The position numbers and the translations under genes are program-made. Positions 36,761 through 48,481 of a stretch of DNA of 64,000 nucleotides are shown piece after piece. Location: NCBI GenBank assembly GCA_029783825.1, contig JAREIK010003088.1:674084-738083 (forward strand). The letters run 5' to 3'. Origin of the DNA: Sapria himalayana. Lineage: Eukaryota > Streptophyta > Magnoliopsida > Malpighiales > Rafflesiaceae. Under the pieces are notes generated by a model. That model was not told the DNA's origin, did not search any database, and worked only from the letters and a program-made list of their open reading frames with translations. How positions within the stretch are numbered: position 1 is the first letter of the stretch; each line of letters begins with the position of its first letter.

Positions 36761-39700
36761 CTCCCCCTTTATGTTTTTGTTGGTCATTCCCAACAAGTCT
36801 CGCAAATAGACAAACTTGTCACAATGAAGTGCTTTCGTGAAGATGTCCGCTAGTTGATCATCAGTCTTCACGTGTTTGATCATCACTTCTTCATCATTCA
36901 CTACTTCTCGAATGTAGGGATGCTTGAGGTTGATATATTTTGTTCGGCAATGAAATACCAAATTCTTTGACATAGCAATTGATGATTTGTTATCGCAAAA
37001 GAGAACTGTTGCCATGTCTTGTTTCTCCCCCATGTCTTCTAAAATCTTCCGAAACCAAACCACTTGTTTGGTTGCTTCGCTTGCTGATACGTATTCGGCT
37101 TCGGTGGAAAAATGTGCAAATCTATCTTGCTTCTTCGACGCCCATGAGAAAATACCTGTACCGAGTGAAAAAATAATATCCGGACGTACTCTTCATGTCG
37201 TCCATACTTCCAGCCCAATCGCTAACACAAAAACCAAACAACTCGATATCTTCTCTTCCATTTCTTTCAAACATGAGACCATACTTCATGGTCCCTCTTA
37301 TATATCGCAACAATCTTTTTCCAACCCCAAGATGAATCTTGCTCGGTCGGTGCATAAATCGAGATAATAGACCCGTAGCATACATGATATCGGGTCTTGT
37401 ATTGGTAAGGTACAGTAACATCCCAACCAAACTTCTATATTGTACCGCATTAGCAACACCACTATCATCGTCTTTCACCAACTTCTCATTCACCACCAAC
37501 GGAGTCATCACGGAATTATTATTCTCCATTTTGAATTTTGAGAGAATATTTTCGGCATACTTCTTTTGACAAATAAAAACACCTTCTTCACATTGATCAA
37601 TTTCAATGCCCAAGAAGTAATGCAACAATCCCAAATCATTCATATCATATTTCTTCATCATATCAGTTTTGAATTCATGCATCATTTTGTCATCACTCCC
37701 GGTAAAAATCAAGTCATCAACATACAGAGAGACAATGAGCATACCGGATTCTCCATGTTTGATGTAGAGTGTCGGCTCGCTAGGGCTCATGATAAAGCCT
37801 CGTTCGGTGAAGTACCCATAGATATTTCCATACCAAGCACGAGGTGCTTGTTTCAACCCATACAATGCTTTCTTCAGCTTGTACACTTTTCCTTCTTCAC
37901 CTTCAACTTCGAACCATTGTGGTTGTACCACATACACCTCTTCTTTGAGAACACCATTCAAGAAAGCCGATTTCACATCAAGTTGGTGGAGCTTCCACCC
38001 TTTGTGTGCGGCTAATACAATAAACATTCTTATTATCTCATGCCTCGCAACGGGTGCAAATGTCTCATTATAATCAACTCTTGGTTGTTGAGAATACCCT
38101 TTTGCAACCAATCTTGCTTTGCATTTTTGAACGGAACCATCAGGGTTCATTTTCGTCTTATAAATCCACTTCAACCCAACCACATCTTTTTCTTTGGGCT
38201 TCTCAACCAACTCCCATGTTTCATTTTTTTCAATCATGTTTATTTCCTTTTCCATTGCATCCACCCAGACCTCTTCTTGAATAGCATGTTCAAAGCTCTC
38301 GGGTTCAACTACACAAAAATTGCACCTAGCATATATATCACTCAACATTCTCATTTTTACTGGAGTAGAGCTAGGTGTTGATGAACTCAATACAGGTTGC
38401 GTTGTTGGAGATTGTTGATGTTCATTTTCTTCAACTGCACCTTCATTGGATCCACTCGATTCCTCCCTCGGATCCTCTTTGTAAACTGGCATTGACACAT
38501 TCTCAACGTCTTTCTCTTTCCTATCCCATTGTTCTTTTTCATTGAAAATCACATCCCAACTTTCAATCACTTTGTTCTTCTTCGAGCTAAAAAGTTGATA
38601 TCCCTTTGACTTAGTTCTATAGCCGACGAAAACACATTTCTTGCCTTTATCTTCAAGCTTGTTTCTTATTTCTTTCGAGACATGAGCATAGCAAATGGAT
38701 CCGAACACTTTTAAATGATTCACCGACGGTTTTCTACCCCCGGTCCATGCCTCGAATGGCGTCTTGTTTTCAACCACCTTTGTCGGGCATCGGTTCAACA
38801 AATAAACTGCTGTATAAGTTGCTTCTGCCCAGAAGATCAATGGTAACCCTTTTGCATTCATCATTGTCCTCACCATCTCGACAATTGTGCGATTCTTTCT
38901 TTCAGCAACGCCATTTTGCTCTAGCGTAAAACTCATCGTCAATTGCCTTTCAAGCCCAATATCTTCACTAAATTTTCCAAACTCTTTTGGGTTGTATTCT
39001 CCACTTCTATCACTTCTTAGCCTTTTAATCAATTTGTTATTCTGTCTCTCAGCCATTCTTTGAAACTTCTTGAAGACAGACAATGCTTCCGATTTTTGTC
39101 TCAAAAAATAGACCCAACACATTCTTGAGAAGTCGTCTATGAAAGTGATAAAGTATCGATTTCCTCCATGAGAATTAGTTGACATCGGACCACAAATGTC
39201 AGTGTGAACAAGCTCCAATGGTGCCTTTGCTCTCTAGGCTTTCTCTTTAGGAAACGTCTCTCGATGTATTTTACCGAGAGCACACGCTTCACAAATATCA
39301 TGTTTACTTTCAATATTCGGTAAACCATATACCATGTTTCTCTAACTCATCAACTTCAAGCTCTCAAAGTTCACATGACCTAACTGTTTGTGCCATAGCC
39401 ATGACAGATCTTCCATGTTGACTTTTAACGATAACCCACTTGCGGGTTTGAGAGTAAGAGGAAAATTTCGATTCCTCTCCATCTTGACAACGGCCATTAA
39501 TTCTTTCTTATTTTCTTCCTTGTCAAAAATCTTGCAAGAATCATTATCGAAGTGAAGCGCATGACCACTTACCATAAGTTGTCTGACACTTAGCAATTTT
39601 TGAGCTAAGTCCGGAACAAATAATACATCATGAATCAACAATCTACCTTTCTTTGAGGCTACGGCAATTGTACATTTCCCATTTGATTTTATTACGGCAC

Positions 39701-40805
39701 CATTACCCATTGTGATTCGTGTTGTGTCGCTCTTGTCAAGTTTGCAGAAAACTGACTCATCTCCAGTCATGTGATTGCTACACCCACTATCAACGTACCA
39801 CGCGTTGTCATTTTTCCCGACGGCCGTTTGACATGCATAAAATGTACTTCCATCACTTTCACACTTCCTTTCCTCCTCGATATAATTGGCATGTTCTCTA
39901 CTTATATCTCGACGATCCCTTTTTATATGACAAAACCTCTTGCAATTATAACATTGAGGCTTTCCTTTGTGATAATAATTTTCTTCAATGTGACCTGGCT
40001 TCTTACAATGATGACAAAAATTGTTATCACTAGAGTTTCTTCCTCTTCCTCGGCCTCGGCCACGACCTCTTGTATAACTTTCATCGCCACGAAAATATTG
40101 TCGTTTACTCGAGCTTCCGGTAGAATCTTCTTTTACACTCACTTTTGATTGAAAAGAACTTTCAAGAGAAGATTCACTATGTCGATTCATTCGTTGTACA
40201 TGCATTTCGAAAGAACCCATCAAGTTATGGACACTAAGTGATGAAAGATCTTTTGTTTCTTCAATAATGGCGACAATATTATCATATTTCGGAGAAAGAC
40301 TTATCAATATCTTCTCACAAACTAACTTGTTAGTCAAAATGTCGCCCAAACTCTTGATTTGGTTCACAACTTTGATCACCCTCGAGAAATACTCATGTAG
40401 AGTATCTCTTTCCTTCATCCTAAGATTTTGAAATTCTCGATTGAGCGTCAAGAGCTTCACCGTCTTCATCTTGTCGGTCCCTTGAAACTCCTTTTGAAGT
40501 ATATCCCAAGCTTCTTTTGATGTTCTTGCTCCAATTATTCTTGGAAAAAGTTTACGAGAGATACTTTGTTGAATAATGAACAAAGCCTTCGCATCTTTCT
40601 TCTTGAAATCTTTTAACATTTCATCGAACACCTTTCGGTCATCCGGTGATAATGTGTCTTTTGGTTCTTCTTCATACTTATTCTCCATCAAATCCCACAA
40701 ATCTTGTGAGATCAAGAGTATCTTCATCATCACACTCTAATAATCATAATCTTCTCCATCGAAAATGATTTGGGTTGCACGCATCGGCCAAGCTTCTCCT
40801 TGCAT
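36755..40805 (-). pseudogene. Copia gag-pol polyprotein with three stops and one frameshift
   Basis: It starts at ATG 40805 (MQGEAWPMRATQIIF). Stops interrupt the frame at 40737-40739, 39342-39344 and 39234-39236. The gag includes WDILQKEFQGTDK and a CCHC zinc knuckle, CHHCKKPGHIEENYYHK, whose last Cys is Tyr, plus a second CYNCKRFCHIKRD with changed spacing residues. Protease is YVDSGCSNHMTGD. Integrase has [28 protein letters not shown] and NGVAERKN. Reverse transcriptase has [10 protein letters not shown] and YVDDLIFTG. RNase H has CVSDWAGS. A one-base change in an A-run (T-run on the coding strand) near 37168-37173 shifts the frame, which resumes at [10 protein letters not shown] in another frame and runs to LADIFTKAL (37063-36755). 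Confidence 0.9.
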
Positions 40806-40879
40806 TTCGTTTTTAGAATGAGGAAGAAACAATAAGCTTCTCCTTCTAAAAAAAATCACTAGATTAGTCTTTGAACCAT

Positions 40880-40891
40880 CCTCCGGTACCA
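40880..40891 (-). promoter_or_regulatory. Candidate primer binding site
   Basis: Minus-strand TGGTACCGGAGG lies four bases inside the 5' LTR. It resembles the initiator tRNA-Met site TGGTATCAGAGC at 9 of 12 positions, and so is either a mutated form or a site for another tRNA. Confidence 0.6.
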
Positions 40892-40895
40892 CTTA

Positions 40896-41124
40896 TGTTA
40901 GGTTAATTTAGTTTTGTGGAGAAAAATTAATAAGAAGAAAATTCTATATTTCAAGGAAGAAGAGGAGAGGATATATATATTTCAGCGCGTTTTCGTTTTT
41001 TTTTTCATACGTTGCGCCGATTACAACACACACATACGATATATTTCGGCGTGTTTCGCTTCTCATACGTTGCGCCGATTACAACACACACAACCCCTTA
41101 AATTAAAAAATATTAATTTTAACA
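40896..41124 (-). repeat. 5' LTR (229 bp)
   Basis: Matches the other LTR along its full length with scattered differences and a short insertion near the ATTAATTTTAACA end. Confidence 0.95.
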
Positions 41125-42336
41125 ATATATATATATATATATATATCTGCATAAAATTTACTTATATGATTTTATTAAGGCGTGAAATAATTATAAAGTC
41201 ATAAAATTTGAATTTTTTGTCATTATAATATATAATCTTTGAAGTATTCATTTAATTTATTGTTTAAATCATCAATATTTTTTTTTATTTAATTAAAACA
41301 CCTATGTATTAATATAAAAATATCAAATTATTTTCTTTTAAATTTTATGAAAAATTTGAAAATTTTTTTATAATTCGAAATTTCAAATTTATTAGTAATT
41401 ATATTTTTAAAAAATTCCTATAATAATAAAAATATTATTCTTTACTTTTATTTTAATAAATATTTACTTGTTTATTCATTTATTTATATATTTTTATAAA
41501 TTTTTTAATTTAATAAAACATTTGTTTATTTTAGTTTTTTATTCGTAGTAATTTGTACTTATGTTAATTTATTAATTAAAATATTTTAAAAAATATTATA
41601 AATTAATAAATTATATAATATTTTTTAATATAAATATTTAAATATCATAAATAAATATTTCAGAAAAAATTAATTATAATTTTTTAATAAATTTAGAATA
41701 AAAAAATAGTTATTTTAGTCATATTTAATGTAATTTTTTATTTGTATTTGTATATTTAATAAATTTTATATTTATAATATTATATTTTTATTATTATATG
41801 AAAAGATTATGTCTTTTAAGGATCGCTCATCTATAGACCATGACATACCTTTAATATAGAAAATTACATAAAATATTAAAATAAATAATGCTTAAAAAAA
41901 TTTCATTAAATATTAGTGATATAAATTATCACTAGCCCATATAGTTAGGGAAAATCTCTAGCTTAATGCATATATTTTGAGAGAATAAACATTTAAGAAA
42001 TTATCGCTTTCAATTATATATAAAATCAAAAAAAATAAATTTAAATAATTATTTAGCGACAGATTTTGTCTCATTTTAATTAACAAAGGAACTTATGTAG
42101 CTAAATACATTGCTAAAGTTCCAGCTTTTCTTTGCGTGGATATCTACAAATATTTTAGTGACTAAAAATTTTCATTCAAAAATTTTCGATGCTAATTCAT
42201 CACTAATCCATCGCAAAATTTTAATTTATTGTAAAAGCAAATATCCCTTGTTATTTCCTAGTTTATTCCTCGCTAATTAGCTAGGGAATTTATCCCTAGC
42301 TAAATTTTACTAGCTAAATAAACATTTTTTATAGTG

Positions 42337-42535
42337 TATGTATTTATCTATCTTTCTGTCATATATCTATTTATTTGTTTGTCTGTCTATCTATCTGTAT
42401 ATCTATATATCTATCTATATAATGATCTATCAACCTATCTAAGTATCTATATATCTCTTTGTTTATTTATTTATGTATCTATCTATATAACTATCTAACT
42501 ATCTATCAATTAATCAATTCATCTATCTATCATCC
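42337..42535. repeat. (TATC)n-type degenerate microsatellite
   Basis: Runs of CTAT, ATCT and TCTG words directly outside the CACTA right terminus. Confidence 0.8.
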
Positions 42536-43700
42536 ACTGATGATATGAACTCATTTTGCTCTATTATATTTACATAGAATCATGCTCAATCATAATTCTA
42601 AATGAAACATACAATGACTTCAAATAATACTATTAATTAAATAAAATCACTTATATATGAATATGCAAAGGAAAAATATCGTGAATATCTAGGCAATGTG
42701 TTTGTAGAATCAACATGAAGAAATAGAGAATTTATTAGCATGCTAAAGTTGAAAAGATATCACAATATTGCTTAATGAAGAGAGCATGTCTCTTCTATTG
42801 CACCAATCAAAGCCACACAAAAAGGCAAGAATTAGGAGAACACAAGAACCAAGTGAAAGGACAAGAAAGGGAAACAAAAAAAAAGGAATTATAAGTTTGA
42901 AGGAGTAAGCTTCTAACTTCTCAATGAAGATCAAAGATTAAAATTTCAACTGTGATTCAACTCAATCTTTGAATATAAAAATAAAAAGTAAAGGGAAAAT
43001 AAAAGGAATGAAGATCCAATTCCAAAAACTTTTTGCAAATGAATTAATGAAGGATTTAGACATGAAAAAATAATAGGTTTGGACTAGAAAACATATCATA
43101 CAAAGTATTAAACTAGAAAACATAGATGTGAAGTAGCTTGCAATTTCAGATTCTTAGCATTACAAATATGAAGTAATTAAAGATACCAATAATTAGAGAT
43201 ATTAACATTAACATATTTTGTGGAAAACTACAATCAAAAGACAGTTTGCTAGAGAAAACTGATTGAGATAAGAAGAATGAGAATTAAGCAAAACTAGTTG
43301 ACTAAATAGCTCTTAGCAATTCTATCACATCCTACTTAAAGTTTACTAACAAGATAGAGATTAGAAATGGATGAATGTAATCTAGTAAAACTAAAGCTTA
43401 ATTTTAAAGAGACACATGACTTAAACACCAATATTTAAGACCAAAGATATGCATAAATAAATAATTAATTGAAGTAGCAGCCTAATAACACACCATTTTA
43501 TGAACTAAAGAACTGACAAAAAATAGTAGTGCAAAAGAACTTAACCCTAATTTTTTAGTAATTTACTTAAAGATTATTTACATACACATCAATTCAAACT
43601 TAAACGATATGAAGGATAAAAACTTATTAATTTAACAAAAATTATAGATATGATCATCACTTATATACTTTTGCCGAATAGATATTTGACTAAGAAATTA
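42530..43700 (-). mobile_element. Fragment of CACTA transposase leader, outside the large element
   Basis: This matches 31880-32650 in the same orientation. The match begins at ATCCACTGATGATATGAACT, the position of the TNP2 N-terminus, and continues through its 5' flank to TTATTAATTTAACAAAAATT. The coding part is missing. It is a truncated second copy of a related CACTA element next to the first. Confidence 0.55.
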
Positions 43701-45590
43701 AATTTTTGTAATGAAAAGCGTATTTTTATTTTTATGATGGTTATTAGCTCACATAATATGTTATTTTCATTTTAATCTATTATGAGAAGAATGAACACAT
43801 AGAAGTATTATTTTATCAAAGAAAAGATTAAAATAAAGCAACATTTTGGCAAGAGCAGCCTGAGAGGGCTATTTTTCACAATGCCCAAATAATACACAAG
43901 AAAATCAACCAAATGGCCAAATAACATTTTTTTAAAAGATTCTAAAATAGGTTAATTTATTATATCAAACAATAACATGGCTATAATTGCATAAAATTTA
44001 TAAAATTATTTAATATACTAATATTATAATTTTCACCAAAACAAAATTTTGTAAATATATATATGACGAAAAATACAATGATACACATAAATACAAACAA
44101 AAAACTATACATGCATGTGTGGGGGTGTGTGTATCATATATCAAGAGTATCATCAATTGCACACAAAAATTTATTAACAAACGCTAAATCTAAAATAGCT
44201 GAAAAGAAAAAAATAAAAGGAAAACTTATCCTATATTAAGAGTATCATATATCAAGAGTATCATATTTTGCATTAATGATGATTTTTGATTTTTATTTTT
44301 CATTAATTTTTTATTGCTAAATATTGAATTTATCAAAAAATATATTACTAGAATAACATTAAATCTAAAATATCACACCAATATTAAAGATATTTTTTTC
44401 ATATGGAGATTTAAATCCAATAAACAATTTTTATTAAAAAACTTTAATTTGGTATATCGATTCTTAGTAATAATCTCAGAATCAACATTAGATCATAGTC
44501 AAAATTTTGAAAGTCATAATTAAATAACGTGTTTCATCTTGTTTGATTTTTTTTTCATTTAGTTGTACAATATTATTTTTGATAATTTTTAATTTTTTGT
44601 ATGTGTGACAAATAAATCGACAAGTTTTTTGTGTACAGAAGTATATTAGTATACATGTTTCATTGTAGACAATAAATAATGTGCATGTACAAAAAACATA
44701 GACTGTACTAAATAAGCAACTTCACAAGCACCCCACATCTACTACTTTGTATATATATACTAAATGCACATTTTTTAAAAAATACAAAGGTATACTCGAT
44801 TACTAATAAAATTATCTATCATATTACTCATGTTAACATTGTATAATGATAAGAATAATTACTTATTAGAAAATATATACACGAAATAAGTGACCATGCA
44901 TGGCTAGTGTGCTTTGAGAATGCATGGTATCTAATAAAATACTTTGAAAAAATTCTGTACAATGGTTGTTCCCCTACTTACAATAAGGTATAGTCTAACT
45001 TAGGTTCTTAGTCTTCTACACCCTCCCCATTTCTCCATCAAGTGTGCTTTGATTCTACAAGCCACTATTATATAGATATAATAAAGACTTAGTGTAGTCA
45101 ATTTTTTTAATAGTACTATTAAACAATAATTAATATCAGGCCAATTAAATTAATTAAAGCATCTACAATCTTAACAGAATAGAAATACAATGTAATTTAT
45201 TGGGTACCTAACTAAAGACCAAAAAATATGATTTATTAACAAAAAAAAACTAAAAATAACTCATCATCATCCACCATTATCAAATGACGTCACATGTTCT
45301 TTCTTTTTTTAATCGTTTTCTTCGTATTTTATTAGTGTATTTGATTGCTAAAATATTAATATATTATATTTATTTAGATTTTTAAATTTAATATCATTTA
45401 TTTTAAGCAGGAACTTATGTATAAGGAATATAAGTGTCATCTTCATTTTTTTTTATTTTAAAATTTTATTTTTTACTCTATTATCAGATAAAATATAAAT
45501 AAATTTAAATGTGATTTCTTAATTATATTAGCTCTTAAAATGCAAAAAAAAAAAAAAACTTTTTCAAATTATTAAACTTGAACAATTCAG
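43700..45590. other. AT-rich spacer upstream of the bHLH gene
   Basis: No recognised coding sequence. AGAGTATCATATATCAAGAGT-like words repeat at 44143-44165 and 44238-44262. A poly(A) run is at 45545-45559. Confidence 0.4.
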
Positions 45591-45675
45591 GCCTTGTGCG
45601 GCCCTTGGGCCTATGCACATTTATAAATTTCAGCCCGGCCCATAGTAATAACTGATTTGGTAGTTATTACTTTTT

Positions 45676-45769
45676 CCATGTTACTACCTCCTCCATGTAA
45701 CTACCTCCTTCGCCATGTAACTACCTCCTTCGCCATGTAACTACCTCCTTAGCCATGTAACTGCCTTGC
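45676..45769. repeat. 20-bp minisatellite, about five copies
   Basis: CCATGTAACTACCTCCTTCG repeats at 45693, 45713 and 45733 (last two bases AG in the third), with divergent end copies at 45676 and 45753. It lies about 0.5 kb upstream of the bHLH start. Confidence 0.9.
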
Positions 45770-45852
45770 CACATTTCAATATTATACACGCCCACGCACA
45801 ATTACAAAATGCATGTGTGCCACGTGTGTGAGACCTATACATACATACATAC

Positions 45853-45854
<2 letters not shown>

Positions 45855-45901
<47 letters not shown>
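45855..45901. repeat. (AT)n microsatellite upstream of the bHLH gene
   Basis: A run of more than 20 AT dinucleotides preceded by CATACATACATACG. Confidence 0.95.
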
Positions 45902-45903
<2 letters not shown>

Positions 45904-46299
45904 TATAGTATAACATATACTGATTTCGATATATAACTATAAATTTGAGAATTCTTCACGTGTTTTTTGCTGCCCCATGTTTTTAATTGATTTCTTCTTC
46001 AGACATCTCATCGCTAAAACCTAAAATCACCATTTTCGTCGTATTTCTTCATTCTGACTCAGCCACTAGGAACTCCATTTTGGAAGGTATTAATTTTTAT
46101 TTTCATTAGTTTAATCCAAAAGTGGCCACTTGTTGCACAGCAAACTGGAGTTTGGTGGTGGAGCTGAACACCAGTCGCTGACTGCAAGCCCGATCACCGG
46201 CGAAGAGTCTATCCAAGTGACGAGTAGTTTTAGGGTTCATATATATATGTGTGGGTATATCATTTGTCATCCGGTTGATGTTCTTCAGGTTTACTTTCA

Positions 46300-47334
46300 A
46301 TGGCGCTGAGTTACTATTCAACCATGGATCCACTTCCGTATCACTGCTGGATTAATCAGTCAGCACCTCGTCCTGTAGCAGCAGATATGCTATCTGAAAT
46401 TCTCGATTCCAATGCTAATCAAAAAATCTTGGAGGATGGAGACTTGTTTTACTGTGAAGGAAGCCCCGGCCTTCTTTCCCATCTGTTGCTTTCTCCTTCA
46501 TATAACGACATGAAACCCACCATGCCCAGATTCTTCCCCGAAGAATCCGATTGTTATCAATGTCCAAAACACCAAAAGATTTGCTCAGACTCTCGTCAGT
46601 TTGCACCCGCTAACACATTTACCAGTATCGTCCCAGAATTATCTTCCCAATATTCAGCAGCTTTATATCCAACAATGGAAGCACTTCCTCCATTATTTGT
46701 TCCTGGCCCAGGCGAGAGCCCGAAGAAACCACGTGGGCTAAGTTTGTCTCCTCAGAGCATTGCAGCGAGAAAGAGGAGAAGGACAATAAGCCAGAAGACG
46801 CACGAGTTGGGCAAGCTGATTCCTGGTGGGAACAAGATGAACACGGCAGAAATGTTCGAAGCTGCTGCTAAGTATGTTAGGTTCCTACGCGCCCAGATCA
46901 CAATTCTTCGACTCATTGACTCGATTCAGGTGTTTTGACCATCTTCTTCTTCTTCTTTTTGCTATATACCGCTGCCATATTTTCTAGTTTTCTAACATTA
47001 ACCTTGGGTTGCCTGCGAAGACAGAGAGCTTTGAATCTTTGATCCAGAGAAACGAGAGAGACGCCTGAAAAGGAAAATGAAATAAAAAAAAATAACATAA
47101 AATATAACATTTATATAAATAATCAACTATACATCGAATTGTTATACTAACCACATCAATTAAACTGTAATAATTTTGCAGATGAAGGAAAGTGAAGAGC
47201 AGTTGGTCGCCCTCCTATTTCAAACACTGCTTTCATCTCCATCCATCCAAGAGCAGCTGTATAGAGAACAGAAGTGTTTGGTCCCATTAAAATTTATTCA
47301 ATCTGCAACAAAGATTAATAGCGATGATTCTTAG
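46300..47334 (+). CDS. bHLH transcription factor, bHLH52/53-like (two exons)
   Basis: Exon 1 is 46300-46929, the intron 46930-47181 (CAG/GTGTTTTG to TTTTGCAG/ATG), and exon 2 47182-47334, giving 260 residues. The start MALSYYSTMDPL is the first ATG of the open frame; a second Met is at codon 9. The bHLH domain covers about residues 148-205: PQSIAARKRRRTIS, then KTHELGKLIPGGNKMNTAEM, then FEAAAKYVRFLRAQI. The basic region has Gln and Ala at the positions of the usual His and Glu that contact E-boxes, as in the IND/HEC-type and bHLH52/53 groups, so canonical E-box binding is doubtful and dimerisation with a typical bHLH is likely. The C-terminus EEQLVALLFQTLLSS...CLVPLKFIQS matches this subfamily's conserved tail. 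A decayed tandem copy lies 0.5 kb downstream. Confidence 0.9.
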
Positions 47335-47799
47335 TGTATGTGGTGTTGATTTGTTTATCGATAATTTAGGTGCCTGAACATCGTCTCCACCACCAATATT
47401 GATCTGTTATGTGTTAGTTCTTTGTAAGCACGTGCTTATTCTTCGACTTAGGTTCCCATTCGTGGTTTTGAATTTCTTGTAAATTTCTTATTGATCAGCA
47501 ACGCTTTAATGATTACGAAGTGTGTTTTTCTCTCATCGCATGGATGATTGTATATTTCTTGAATTCAAATTCTTTTCTAAATGTGATCATGATTTGTGAT
47601 ATTTATGAGTAAAATGCAAAAAAGATTCCTTAGATGGATAAAACTATTATAGTTCTTGTAGCTAAAAAAAGGGAAAACCCTAACACTTGTTGCTTTTCTA
47701 TTTTATTAGGAGAATCTGCCGCAGCTTCTTATCTTTCTTTTCCATGGAGTCCAAGCGGAAGTTGGTTAACATTGACACTTTTTTTCGCTAATTTAGTGA
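47335..47799. other. 3' flank of the bHLH gene
   Basis: Probable 3' UTR followed by spacer. The 65-codon frame at 47634 runs into the decayed bHLH copy and may include its diverged 5' part, but no conserved residue was recognised there. Confidence 0.4.
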
Positions 47800-47916
47800 T
47801 GGGGTTGGTTGGGCTGAGTTTGTATCCTTAGAAGAGAGAGACACTTGAGTTGGGTAAGTTGTTTCCAGGCGGGAACAAGATGGAACACGGCAGAACTGTT
47901 CTAAGCTGTTGCTAAG

Positions 47917-48241
47917 TGTTGACGGGATGTTCGTTAAGTTGAGTTGTTCAAAGTGAAATTACCGATATGCCCTTAATGAGCAATTATCGGTGTATTACTG
48001 TAAAGTGTATCTTTAATAAATTTTACATTGTTTAATTATCGGACTGATATAAAAGCCGATTTTTTCTTTTGACCTAGCTGCTGGCTGAATATTTTTAATT
48101 GAAGTGTTTTTGATATTGGTTCCTGCTGCGTGATATTTCCTCTATTCTTCTTCTCCTCTGTTCTTCTCATCTTCTCAGATTCTTGCTTCTGTTCTTGAGA
48201 ATTCCTTGTATTTAACAAGGAATAGTTGTTACAAAACAACA
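47917..48241 (+). repeat. 5' LTR (325 bp)
   Basis: U3 has a TATA-like GATATAAAAGCC at about 48047-48058, followed by CT-rich R/U5 sequence. The end is GTTGTTACAAAACAACA. Confidence 0.95.
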
Positions 48242-48244
48242 TTG

Positions 48245-48257
48245 TGGTATCAGAGCC
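48245..48257 (+). promoter_or_regulatory. Primer binding site for initiator tRNA-Met
   Basis: TGGTATCAGAGCC sits three bases after the 5' LTR and is the standard plant copia site complementary to the tRNA-iMet 3' end. Confidence 0.95.
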
Positions 48258-48481
48258 TCGATATCTAACTGCGATTGAAATTATTTTTGAACAATATTCA
48301 AATCTAATTTCTCCAGTTTAGGCGTTCTCTGAAAACCTAATTATTTCTCACAAATTTCTTAAGATCGAGCATAGATCTGACCAGATCTAGTAAGATCTAA
48401 AGGTTTTGTGGTTTTTAAAACCTATTTTTTACAAAACCCGAACATTCTGTTCAAATTTTTTCAAGCTGTTTTAAGATTAGC

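Larger units (their letters stand above)
36534..41124 (-). mobile_element. Complete Ty1/copia element inserted in the CACTA right arm
   Basis: It has two LTRs (36534-36760 and 40896-41124) with TG...CA ends and is flanked on both sides by ATATA (36529-36533 and 41125-41129). The target was an (AT)n tract that has an equivalent in the left arm. The polypurine tract is ATAAAGGGGGAG on the minus strand, beside 36760. Domain order is gag, protease, integrase, reverse transcriptase, RNase H. The LTRs differ at about ten to twelve positions plus a small indel by eye, so it is older than the copia at 47.9 kb. Confidence 0.95.
21894..42336. mobile_element. Roughly 20-kb CACTA (En/Spm) element with long inverted arms
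   Basis: The right terminus read inward on the minus strand is CACTATAAAAAATG, then TTTATTTAGCTAG. The left terminus is CACAACAAAAAAATG, then TCTATTTAGCTAG, i.e. a mutated CACTA end. Behind both lie subterminal words (TTAGCTAGGGA, TTAGCGAC, GCTAGCGATAATTTCC). Inside are a TNPA/Transposase_24-like gene (+) and a TNP2 transposase (-), the two protein classes of this superfamily, which makes the assignment firm. The flanking triplets are AAT (left) and TAT (right), so a 3-bp duplication is not preserved. Within it are an intact TRM9-like ORF and a complete copia insertion. Without the copia (4.6 kb) it would be about 15.8 kb. It is too decayed to move on its own. Confidence 0.8.
33560..42336 (-). 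repeat. Right inverted arm of the CACTA element
   Basis: On the minus strand it repeats the left arm: terminus and subterminal repeats 42336-41890, CCTTAAAAGACATAATCT near 41815, an (AT)n tract at 41125, leader block 35300-35169, TGGGTTCTATTTTTGTTGTC at about 34787, then an AT-rich array to about 33560. It differs from the left arm by an inserted TRM9-like gene (about 35340-36530), a copia element (36534-41124) and a much shorter array. Confidence 0.75.

Noticed and set aside
37339..38381. Many plus-strand frames of 76-149 codons
   Set aside because: They lie opposite the copia integrase-RT frame, which has clear conserved motifs; they are shadows.
39719..40148. Plus-strand frames of 104 and 125 codons
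   Set aside because: Shadows of the copia gag/protease on the minus strand.
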